DNA from: Taiwanofungus camphoratus
Lineage: Eukaryota; Basidiomycota; Agaricomycetes; Polyporales; Taiwanofungaceae
Assembly: GCA_003999685.1 (NCBI GenBank)
Contig: CP021232.1
Location: forward strand, 62,001 to 126,000
DNA length: 64,000 bases
Direction: 5' to 3'
Shown here: piece after piece, positions 44,274-54,690 of the stretch
Numbering within the stretch: position 1 is the stretch's first letter
Layout of the letters: each line of letters starts with the position of its first letter
Translations under genes and position numbers: made by a program
The notes under the pieces: generated by a model
What the model was told of the DNA's origin: nothing
Databases searched by the model: none
The model's input: the letters and a program-made list of their open reading frames with translations, nothing else

Positions 44274-47200
44274 CTATGATTTCTTCTCCTGCGCGTCGCC
44301 GGTCTTGTTGGAATCGTTTTTCGGGCGCTCCTCGCGAGGAGACGACGCTGCTCCGGCTGCAAGCCTGTAGAACGACTCGCCATTGGAGTCACGCTCGTGC
44401 ACAAGGGTCAAGCGCTGCATCTCAGTGATGAAGTTCTCCAGCTTGGTGTTCTTGTGGCTCCGCTGAAAAGAACGTCAGTTTGACTCTATGAAGGCACAAA
44501 TAATTGCATGAACGTACGTTGCGACGACCGAAGTTATCGAGCCACCTTATCCTGTTCAGAAGTATGTCTGGTGGGTGTGTTAGTAAACATGTATCCCTGG
44601 CTGTGTATGGCCTAAACTTACATGCAAAGCCAACCACAACGAGGACACCAATGGAATAGCCCCAAATCTTCACGACCGTGACAATATCAGTCCATCTGTT
44701 TTAAAGGAGATTATTACGCTATATTTTCAGCGAAGGCAACGAGGCAAACTCACCCTCCGTGAGGAGCCGGCCCAGACATCCAACCGAACAGAGTGAAGAT
44801 AGTAGCGAGAGCATCAACACCAAGAATAGCACCGACTAGCTGCCACGATGGCCATACGAATGGACCCGAGTCTGGGCCCTGGGCGAGACGAGTGATCAAG
44901 ATGACCCAAGATTCTGTCAACGCAACTTCCAGGAAAAGGATCTCCTGAACACTGCGATAGGGGAGGCGTTCAACTCGGGGAACAACCATGTCGATGAGAA
45001 AAACACGAACCTGCCGAAGTTCTGCACGATACCGCCATCATGCAAAAACAATGTGCCACGGATGATCCAGGTGCCTCCAGCAAGCAGCAACCCCATGACC
45101 GTCGAGATGACCCAGACTTTGGGAAGCTGCCAGTCTACAGGTTTCCGGTCATAAGGTGCATTGTCGTATGCAATGGCAAGAGTGGCGACACTGGATACTT
45201 GATTAGAATGCCAGTGCCCAAGAGGAATTTCGAAGAAGGAAAAACTTACTCGGCGAAAATGGCAAGGAAAACAATAAGATCAACACGAATGGTTTCATTG
45301 AGAATGAGCATGGAGAGCATCTGGTATTATTTTCCCGTCAACAATACTTTATAAATTCGATTATCATTTTGCTTACCAAATAGACCTCCAAATGAATACA
45401 AAGCGCGATACGGTAAACGATGTAAGCCTTCATACCTACCGGCAAACAATTTATCAGCACATATGTGGTAGGATGCCAAGGAAACGGTACTCACGATGGA
45501 AGATCTGGCGAGCGACCTTGATACTAGTAATGATAGTGCTGAGACCCTCATCGAGGAAAACGACATCGGCTGCAGTACGAGCAGCATCCGAGGCACCTTC
45601 GACGGCAATACCGCAATCGGCCTTCTTCAGGGAAGGTGCATCGTCTGTGATCAACAAGCAAACGGGGTAGAGGTGCTCAGCACTCTTGACCTGGTACATA
45701 TCAATGAGGCAATGATACTTACTGACACCGTCACCAGTCATGGCGGTCAAGTGTCCACGCTCCTGCAGCAACTGCACGACCTGATACTTGTGCTCTGGGT
45801 ACACCTCTGCAAAGCCGTCCGCAGCCTCAACGAAATCGCGCACTTCCGAACCGGCCATGGAGCCACCGATGAGACGCTCAGAATCGTAGACATTAGTACC
45901 CAGCGAGAGACGCTTGCACGTCTCGATGGCGATGGCAACAGCGTCACCGGTAAGCATCTTGACGTGAACTCCGAGGTTCATAGCTTCGTGGATCGTCTAC
46001 AAAAGGGATACACATAACAGTCAGCATGTAATCCTGTGGCAGATCATGGTGAGACACTTACGGCAGCAGTGTCAGCACGCGGCGGGTCAAACATGCAAAG
46101 CATTCCAAGCAATTGCCATGGCTGGTCCTCTTCCTTGACAGCCACACCAAGAGACCGGAAACCTCTAAGCGCGAACTCCTGGGACTTCTCGCGGTACTGT
46201 GCCACAGTCTCTGGCGCGAACTTCTCCAACCTCAAAATACTACATGCGAGTGTAAGAACAGTAAAGAAATTGCATAAGGTGAGACGTTGAATGCGGTGAA
46301 CAGACAATACACTGACGCATTAGGGGCTCCCTTGGCACAGATGTAACGTTTCCCATCTTTCTCTACGTCAGCAGTGATACGCTTCGATACAGGGTCGAAG
46401 GGAGTAAACTTGTGCGTGATCCACCCTTCCCTGAGCATCTCTTGGGCGCCAGGGTAGTCCTTCAAGCCGACAACGGTTACCTTGTCGATGGGGTCAAGAG
46501 ATTTAACATTGTGCGACGAGGCAAGGACCGCAACCTGAAAACGTTCCCAAGTTAGAAAGACATGGACACAAAAAGTTGGGTACTCACGGCCATGAACCAG
46601 TTGGGGTCGACGCCAGGCGCAACATAGGGGTCATTGAGCGACAGCTTGTTAGCGGTCAAAGTACCCGTCTTATCGGAACAAAGAATGTCGACACCGGCAA
46701 GAGACTCGATAGCGGTAAGCTTTTGCACGATAGCCTTGCGTCTGGCAAGGTAAGCAGCACCGACGGCCATGGTGGTTGTCGTGACGCAGGGTAGACCGAC
46801 AGGGACACCGATGATCTACATTCAAGGAAGGGCAATTGATAGACATTGAATTAGAACTCTTGGGGAAGAAAGACAAGATACTTACGAGGAAGATAAGAGC
46901 GTACACCAACAAGTTGTTCTCCTTGGGAGTAGCAATGCCAATGTGTCTACACGGACGGTCAATTGGTTACTCGTACACCGCGGAGACAATAGCGTACCGG
47001 AAGAAGCCACCAATCCAGACGATGAAGATGAAGGCAATGACGAGCACAAGCAGGATAGTGCCGATACCGCTAAGAACGATCTGGAAGTGACCAGCGTCAT
47101 TTGATGCTACACACCGCTGTCAGTCAACCATCATACACTCGACCAGGGACGATCTTACCCATAACCAAACTCGCAGTCTTGCCGACGAAACTGTATTGTG

Positions 47201-48399
47201 CAGGGCACGTCACAACACCAAAGACCTTGCCGCGCTTCATACCGCAAGTGTAGAACGCAACATCGCCCACGAACTTGTCCACAGCCAAACTCTCACCAGT
47301 GATCGCACTCTGGTCCACGGCACACACTGATGGCCCTTTGTCCGTGCCAGATGCGGTAGACGAGCCGGACGAGTTAGATGCAGTGGAAAACCTACGCGCG
47401 CGCTTCATGAGGGCGGGGTTCACCTTGCCGCGCGATGCGTCGTTGTAGTCGCACAGAACCTTGGCATCCGCGGGAATGGTATGTCCTTCTTCTAAAACCA
47501 AGATGTCACCAGGAACCAGCTCTCTAGCCTCTATTTGCTGCTCCCTGCCATCGCGGACTACCGTTGCCTTCAGAGCGATACCAGCTTTCAACTGAGCGAC
47601 AATGTCACCAGCCTGCCTGATTGTTTTCGTTGGTGATCGTTAAATACACACAAGAAATTGATGAATAAGGGAGGGCGTACTTTTCTTGGTACCAACCGAC
47701 CCCAGCGTTCAAGAACAGAATACCGATCTGAACAGGAGGGCATTAGCACATATAATGTAAGACGAAAAGATACCCGACTCACGATAACACCGAAATCAAT
47801 CCAGTCTCGCAAACCACCAGCCAGACAGACCGCAAGCTCCATGACGTACAGAATAGGGCCGCGGAAGAAAGAGATGAACTTGAGAATCTGGTTCTCCTTT
47901 TCGCTATCAGAAGGCCGCACTCGTCGTCAGTACTTCCTGTCAACGGAAAACCCTAGACGGCACTACTGACCTCGATAATTCATTCCAGCCAAAAGCCGCT
48001 CTGCGCTTCTCGACCTCCGCGCCGGACGTCAGACCAGTCCCAATGTCCGTCATGAGCCAGTCTGCAGGGACGGTGCGCTGCGCTGTGCTGGACTTCTTGA
48101 CTTTCTTCCACGGAGCATACCACGGCCGAGTATACTCCGCCTCCTCCTTCTCCCAGCCGCCCTGGTCTCCCTTGGATGCCTTGGCGGCTTCGTCGTGCGC
48201 GTACCGGAGGAGAACCTCGTACTCGTCACCCCCCGCGTACGCTGTCACGAAACACGAATCCGAACCGCGTCAGTCGCGTTGCGTGAGCGAAGCACAAGCG
48301 GAAGGACTTACGATCTGGCTTCTCAGTTACGCCATTGGCACCGACGGCAGCCTCCTCGTCGAGGGGCGGCGCCTTCTCTTTGCGGTTGAACATCCCCAT
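44274..48399 (-). CDS. PMA1: Plasma-membrane H+-ATPase (P-type, P3A)
   Basis: About 1,000 residues in many exons, start [18 protein letters not shown] at 48,399, stop at 44,274. It pumps protons out of the cell using ATP and powers nutrient uptake. P-type signatures are present: AITGES (about 47,300), the phosphorylated Asp in CSDKTGTLT (about 46,670), MLTGDA (about 45,950), and TGDGVNDAPS, whose codons are split by an intron at about 45,717. Membrane segments include [20 protein letters not shown] and [18 protein letters not shown]; the C-terminal ones are followed by an Arg/Ser/Lys tail ([10 protein letters not shown]...AQEKKS) where fungal pumps are autoinhibited. A Ser-rich stretch ([18 protein letters not shown], about 47,390-47,340) precedes [11 protein letters not shown]. 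The charged N-terminal exon and the [17 protein letters not shown] segment fit basidiomycete pumps. No damage seen. Confidence 0.93.
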
Positions 48400-50173
48400 T
48401 GCGGTGAAGAGCGCACAAACACAAGAAGCGGACGACGGGAAATACACGGACGAAAAGAAGAAAGCTTCGCGCTGGGAAGTGGGTATTTATGATGCAGCGC
48501 CAGTGCCGGGTCGGGGAAAGTATCCGCAATCGGGGCAGACCTCCGTACACGGACGGCTAGGGACGGCTGAACCACGAGCGTTGCATCGACATCGACTTCC
48601 GGAGGGGCGAGCCTCGGAGGAATGGCGCTGTGATTGGCCGAAGGGAGAAATATTTTGCATTTACAGACATTCGGCAGCGGGCGGCTCCTGCATACTCACT
48701 GGCATACTTACGGAGTTGCGTCATATCTAAAAACATTCTACCCCTGCAAGTGCGATTCCGGCATGCAAATGAAAGCAGGGGAATAAGCCGACTTACGCTG
48801 AAACACAAGGGACGATTGGCTGCCAGCGACCTGTGATCCGCTGCCGTCGCTGCGAGATATTTGGGATTTCGGTATGAGTTGGAGCTATTAACGCCATTCA
48901 TTTGTGCTTCAAGGCGCGTGGCATTCCACATCACATGGGTGCCCCTCCGTGCACGTGACCCCGGATCAGCCATCCGTGCCGTGCCTGTCGGCCGACTCAC
49001 AAAATGGAGGACGGGGCAAGTGCAAACGAACACAGTTCAGCAGCAGCGCTTGCTTCTGCCGCAGCGACGTATCAGAAAGGGAACGTCGTAGAACCGTCTA
49101 TCGCAGGAGCAATCACGGTCAGCACATGTAGCGGCAACATCATTCCATAGATCCACTAGCAGGGGCTCATGACTCACACGTTGTCCTCGGGACCCCTGAC
49201 GAGCGGTAGGCTGCCCGAGCGTAAGTACTGTCCGATGCGAAATTCTAGTTAGGCCCGATGGACCGGACGAGAGCAAGCACGTCGAGGTCATCCCGAGCGC
49301 GCCCGAGCATACGACGGACAACGAACGGTCCGCATCAATACTGACATTTTTCTCGAGATAGCCGGTCCCACCCTCGCCCTGCAAAGTCGAACAGGACCAC
49401 GCGGACCGGTGCCCAGCGGCGGGCGGCACTCACATGTAAGGAAGCTTTGAGATGATCTGAATCTGACATTCAATTATGGACCGCAGGGGAAACGTTCACC
49501 CCTCAAACATCTCGGCCTCGGAGTCGATGACAGCTCGATGTAATCGAGATGTAGTTCAGCTGTGCGATGCCTCCAGACGAGACTGAGATGTAGCGGTTTC
49601 AGCGCACTCATTGTTCCTTTGTTCCTGACCCTAACAGCGCGCCAGCTTGTGACGGAATCCCTAGCACTTACAATCGACTAGCTCCAATGGGCGCCCCTGT
49701 ACCGGGCATTGAAAAATTCCATTTTTCAGCCAATTTTTCTCAGCGCAAAGCACGATCGACGGCGACAGATGCCGATAGAGCTGCCGCGGCCGAGCCGGTA
49801 GGAAGAATTTAGGAGTGTCGATATCAGAAAGAGCGCACCGGCGCTGAGATGAGCAAGAAACGGTGGACAGGTGGAGCGGTCGAGAAGGAAGGCGCGTCGG
49901 CGACGTTGCGGTCGATGAGCAAGACGCTGCCGACGTCGTCCGACCCGGCAGACGCAGCCGGACAGACGCGTCGAGCCGTCGATCCGGAGTCACGTGCGTC
50001 GCCCACTCACGCTGTCCCGCTCAAGCTGCGCTCAGTTTGCGGTCGACGTCTGACTCGTCCTCCGGCCACTGGCTGCTCTGCATTTTGTATACCACCCAAA
50101 CACAAGCTGCAGCTTTCTGAATCGATTCAGAGCTTGTTGCGGACACCCACCTCGCATACGCACCGACCTCGAT
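48400..50173. promoter_or_regulatory. 1.77-kb divergent promoter region (PMA1 / ferredoxin)
   Basis: The long region between two divergent starts contains no gene I can support. Frames in it, on both strands, overlap each other and lack motifs. Length and position fit upstream control regions, especially for the highly expressed pump gene. No specific operator was identified. Confidence 0.5.
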
Positions 50174-51232
50174 ATGCCTCCCCGCACACTGTCGTCTCTT
50201 CTCAGTTTCTCGACACCAAAAGGCCCCCCCTCGGCATCACGGCCATTCGCCTCTGTGTTTTCTTTCGCCCGCGCGCGGCCATCCCGATTGTTCCCGTCGC
50301 CCTCTCGGCCGTACCACACCCGACTCTCCTCCCCCCCTTCTCTCTTGCCTCACGCACGTCGAGATGCTCTGCTCGTCCACCAATGTGCATCTGCTCCGTC
50401 TAGTCCTATCGTTATCGGACGCACGCGCGCGATACACTCCACCGCCGGTAAATTCGCCCCTGCCCATCTGCGACATTGGAAGGTGATTTTGATCTGCCTG
50501 CTTGTAGTCGCCCGGCACGGAAGTATAACAAGGCCGGAGCCTGGCACAGGGTGTGTCTGTACCATTCCCCCTCCCCTGCTGCTGATGGTCATCACCTGTA
50601 CCAACCGTCCGCTCGGACCGGACACAGAATCAAGCTGCACTTCAAGGACTCGAAAGGCAAGCCGCTCAAGACTGTCGAGGTGAATGAGGGCGATGACATC
50701 CTGAGCATTGCGCACGAGCACGATATCGACTTGGAGGGTCCGCATTCTATATCTCATCTCGCCGCTGTGCATGTACTTACAGCCCGTCCACCATCGGTTA
50801 GGCGCATGTGAGGGCTCGGTCGCATGCTCGACGTGCCATGTTATCCTCTCGCCCGAGCACTACGAGATCCTCCCCGAGCCTGAGGTCAGTATGCACTCAC
50901 CCCTTCACTCACCCTCAGAACTAATACTGACCTTCCGATTGGCCGCACTCCGCTTCTGCCTAATCTTTCGGCTGCACCCTCATCAGGACGACGAGAACGA
51001 CATGCTCGATATGGCCTTTGGCCTTACCGACACCTCGCGGCTCGGGTGCCAAGTTCGCGTGACACGCGACCTCGACGGGATGTCCGTCATGCTCCCCAGT
51101 GCAACACGCAACATGTTCGTAGACGGTATGTAACCTGCTTCACTGATGATCCGTCGACTGGTCCCGCTGCCTACCTATCCATTTACTGACGTCCCGGCTT
51201 TGACATCAGGCAAAAAGCCCGCGCACCACTAG
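50174..51232 (+). CDS. YAH1: Mitochondrial [2Fe-2S] ferredoxin (adrenodoxin type)
   Basis: Six exons (50,174-50,447; 50,508-50,550; 50,628-50,737; 50,802-50,884; 50,987-51,125; 51,210-51,232) join in frame to 223 residues. An Arg/Ser/Pro-rich presequence of about 90 residues (ends RAIHSTA) is a mitochondrial import signal. The ferredoxin domain follows: [20 protein letters not shown], then cluster ligands in [29 protein letters not shown], and the C-terminal [16 protein letters not shown]. In yeast Yah1 takes electrons from NADPH via Arh1 and is required for iron-sulfur cluster, heme A and ubiquinone synthesis. Four ligand cysteines are present in the usual C-x5-C-x2-C...C spacing. It points toward the ETF-QO gene, another iron-sulfur protein. 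Confidence 0.93.
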
Positions 51233-51639
51233 CATTGGCAGAGCCTCCGCACCCTGCGATGTATATCTACTCTCGCTCGCATATCATCTGCCTTTACCCT
51301 TTATGGCAGGGCATCGCCCAGATGCACACTGCAGGAGGTAGAGCTTCTCGCCCGCAGGGTATTAGTCATTACAGGTTAGCTTCAAGGTGTTCGGATGGGG
51401 GCAAGGTCTGCAGGTCATTTCTTCTGCCGCGGTGCAGACGCGGTTTATCACCGCTCACGATCACATGGATGTACATTTACCATTCCAGCGTAATCTATTG
51501 GCTCGTCACATGGGGTATCGCCGATATAACGCTTGCTGTTTGCAAGGCACTGTCCGCCACTCAGGATTGCGCTGCGTGTGACGTAGATGAGATGCGCTCG
51601 CTCCCCGAGGCATCCGGTGAGTATGATACAAGGTTTGGG
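51233..51639. other. Convergent 3' region between ferredoxin and ETF-QO
   Basis: About 400 bp hold both 3' UTRs. A 160-codon plus-strand frame covers it but extends into the neighbouring gene on the other strand and has no motif; I do not call it a gene. Confidence 0.5.
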
Positions 51640-54313
51640 TCAGGGTTGAGCCTGGCTGCAAATGCCTATGTAATAGCTACGAGAGGCGCGCAGACTCAGC
51701 CAACGAAGACCGGATAACAGAGTACGAGCCAGGCACTCACTGTACTTCGGTCCCCCGCCGCCCTCGGGGACGGTCCACGTGATGTCCTGCGTCGGCACCT
51801 TGATATCGCACAGCTTGCAGTGGATGCAATTCTGCGCGGACAGGAAATCGTCAGCATGCACAGCGACCTTCAGTCCATTCGCGATGCGTGGAAGTATCTC
51901 ACTTGCGAGTTGATCACGAGCTTCTTCCCAGCCCAGCCCTCCGTTGCCCCACTGCTCGCCTCGTCCGCTGCCGCACCGCCCTCGTCGTCCACGTACTCAT
52001 ACACCTGCGCGGGGCACGCGCGTCCGAGGAGGCCTGCGTACTCGTCCACGTTCACCCGTACGTGCTCCTTCCGCACCTCCGCGCTCTCCTCCCACCTCTC
52101 CGTCTCTGTCTTCCCTTCCATCCCTTCTATCCCCTTCCCTCCGCCCTCTGCCCCCGCCTCACTCCCCTTCGCGTACCGCCGCACCCGCAAATGCACGGGC
52201 TGGTCCTCCGCATGGTTCGTGCCCGTGAGCGCCAGGCTCGTCAGCAGGTCCGTCGACAGCGGCGGCTGGAACGGCGGGTACTCGATCGGCCGGCACTCGC
52301 GCGCACGCCGCGTGTGCGCCGCGTCGCTCGTCCCCGCCGCGTTGCGGAACGTCCACGGCGTGCGGCCCCTCAGGAGGAGCGTGTCGATGCCGGAATAGGC
52401 GACGCCGCCCCAGAGCCCGAGCGGCGTGTTGAACGACGGGCGCACGTTGCGCACCTCGTGCAGGTCCGCCCACACCCAGCTCGCCTTGAGCGCGTCCTCG
52501 TATCCGCTCATGTCCGCGGGGGGCTGCTCCGCGTCAGACGCAGACGCGCCCTCGGCCGCCGCCGCGACGGCGTCGAACGCGGCCTCCGCCGCGAGCATGC
52601 CGCTCTTCATCGCGTTGTGCGTGCCCTTGATCTTCGCGACGTTGACGAAGCCCGCCGCGCACCCGACGAGGGCGCCGCCGGGGAAGTGGAGCCGCGGCAC
52701 GGCCTGCAGCCCGCCCTCGTTCAGCGCACGCGCGCCGTACGCGACGCGCGTTGCGCCGCCCGACAGGAGCTCTGCGAAGTACGGGTGGTGCTTCATCCTC
52801 TGTGCCCGCCCATCAACACCCGATCAGCCCCGCCAAAAAAACACAGCACCGCAGACGCACCTGAAGCTCCCGGTACGGGCTCAGATACGGGTTCGGGTAG
52901 TCCAGGCCTACGACCAGGCCGAGGCTGACGAGCCCGTCCTGCATGTGGTACACCCACCCGCCGCCGTACGTCCGCCAATCCAGCGGCCAGCCCATCGTGT
53001 GCACGACCGTGCCGGGGCGCCAGCGGCTCTCGTCGACGCGCCACACCTCCTTGAGGCCGATCCCGTACGTCTGCGGGTCGCGGCCGTCGCGCAGCCCAAA
53101 CCGCCGCGCCGCCTCCTTCGTGAGGCTCCCGTGCGCGCCCTCCGCGAGCAGCGTCACGCGCGCGCGGAACTCCATGCCGGGCTCGAACGTCTCCTTCATG
53201 CGCCCCTGCCTGTCGAGCCCGACCTCGTTCGTGCGCACGCCGCGCACGCCCCGCCCGTCACGCGTGTACACGAGGCCTGCGCCCGCGAAGCCGGGGTACA
53301 CCTCGACGCCGAGCTCCTCCGCGACCGCGCCGAGCCACGCGGTGAACTGGGAGAGGGACACGATGTACGTCCCGAGCTTCGCCATCTGCGGCGGCTGCGG
53401 GATGCGGAGCGAGTGCGCGGCGGTGAGGAAGCGCATGGAGGTGTGCGTCGTGGGCTGCGTGAGCGGGTGGTCTGGCCGCGAAGGCCAGTCGGGGAGCAGC
53501 TCGTTGAGCGCGCGCGGCTCGATCACGGCGCCGGAGAGGATGTGCGAGCCTGGGTGGGGGTGAGTATGAGATGCTAGGAGTGAGGAAATGCAGGAGGAGA
53601 CGAGCGGACATGCAGGTACAGGATGGTCTGCTCGGTGAAGGGGACCACGCTCGTGAACCACAGCGATAGACGGGAGCCACTCAAATTCAGGAGGACGGTG
53701 CGAAAAAGCATTATCCATGAAGAGAAATTCAGATCCCAGCGGTGCTCTCGGACTTTTCGAACCTCAAACAGCATTTTGGGCTGTATTTAAAGTGAAACTC
53801 GACAATCAGCTCCCCATTGATCGATTTGAAGTGGAGTGATAGACGAGCTCCTGCTGCATACACAGAGCGCAAAAGATTGGGTTTAGGTTATAGTTCATCA
53901 AGGGAAAACGACTTGGCAATGTAGGGATATAGTTTCGAGCACACTGGTCAGGAATACACTGCACTGCTCCGCGTCAGGTAAAAGGCTCGGGCGTCCGATG
54001 AACAGAGGGTAGGGATGCATGGCGTGATACTGCTATGGGGAAAAGGGAGGGGAGCTCCTGACTCACCGACTTCACCGCCTTTCTCGAGGACGACGACGCG
54101 TATGTCGCGACCCCTCTCCTTTTCGAGCTGCTTGAGACGGATAGCGGCGCTGAGCCCTGCAGGGCCAGCACCAACGATACAGACGTCGACATCGTCCGAG
54201 ACGCGCTCGACATTGTCGGGGTCGAAAAGTTCCTTGCGGCGTAGTGGGGTGGAGTGGAAGCGGCGGACATGGGGGCGCACGTAGCGTAAGAGCCGCCGTT
54301 GGGAGCGCAGCAT
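51640..54313 (-). CDS. CIR2: Electron-transfer-flavoprotein:ubiquinone oxidoreductase
   Basis: Four exons (54,313-54,067; 53,549-52,861; 52,799-51,903; 51,831-51,640) join in frame to 674 residues. It passes electrons from ETF to ubiquinone in the inner mitochondrial membrane, downstream of fatty-acid and amino-acid oxidation. An Arg-rich presequence ([19 protein letters not shown]) precedes the FAD-binding motif [20 protein letters not shown]. The ubiquinone region ([34 protein letters not shown]) and the substrate part ([16 protein letters not shown]) follow. The 4Fe-4S ligands are the Cys of CPAQVYEY and CIHCKLC. The first intron is 517 bp, ten times the local norm. After GGGGPKY, where relatives end within a few residues, the frame here runs on 30 more; a GTGAGT right there may instead be a splice site, so the C terminus is uncertain. 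Confidence 0.9.
53550..54066 (-). other. Unusually long intron of the ETF-QO gene
   Basis: Donor GTGAGTCAGG at 54,066 and acceptor CCACCCAG at 53,550. The protein either side reads [10 protein letters not shown] | SHILSGAV, continuous in the family, so no exon hides inside. It is AT-richer than the exons and contains a 66-codon minus-strand frame with no known motif; an old insertion is possible. Confidence 0.7.
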
Positions 54314-54690
54314 GGATGGCAGGGAGTGTTATGTGCTCTGAGACGGAGGGACGAATGAGAGCACGAGCAATTGAGCAGTTATACTATGCGCGAGTCCGGC
54401 CCCGGATTGACCTCATCCCCGGCGTCGCGTGCCTCGAACCACGTGATGGCTACCCCGGAGTGACAGATGTCCTGCTGTGCTCATGGGACCTATGCCACCG
54501 CTCGATCACCGGTACGCGTTGGCCAGCGTCGGCGTGTCTCATAACATCGACATCGAATATTCAATATTGATCACATAGAGGCCTCCGCCGTCTGCATTCA
54601 GTCCTTTTCCCCTCTGCTTCCATAGTACATACCCGTTGATTTCGACCGGTCTCTTGCAACAGACACAAGCAACCAGCGACCATCCGGCGC
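54314..54690. promoter_or_regulatory. Shared divergent promoter (ETF-QO / sugar transporter)
   Basis: These 377 bp separate the two divergent ATGs, so both promoters must lie here. No TATA box is obvious on either side. Confidence 0.5.

Noticed and set aside
49037-50518. Candidate genes between PMA1 and the ferredoxin
   Set aside because: Overlapping frames on both strands, high GC, no splice-linked exons and no motif; read as promoter DNA.
51235-51717. 160-codon plus-strand frame after the ferredoxin
   Set aside because: It overlaps the terminal exon of ETF-QO on the other strand, shows no motif, and lies in convergent 3' UTR sequence.
51888-53577. Long plus-strand frames of 346 and 383 codons
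   Set aside because: They are antisense to ETF-QO exons 2 and 3; high GC removes stop codons. The Arg/Ala/Pro composition is typical of such shadows.
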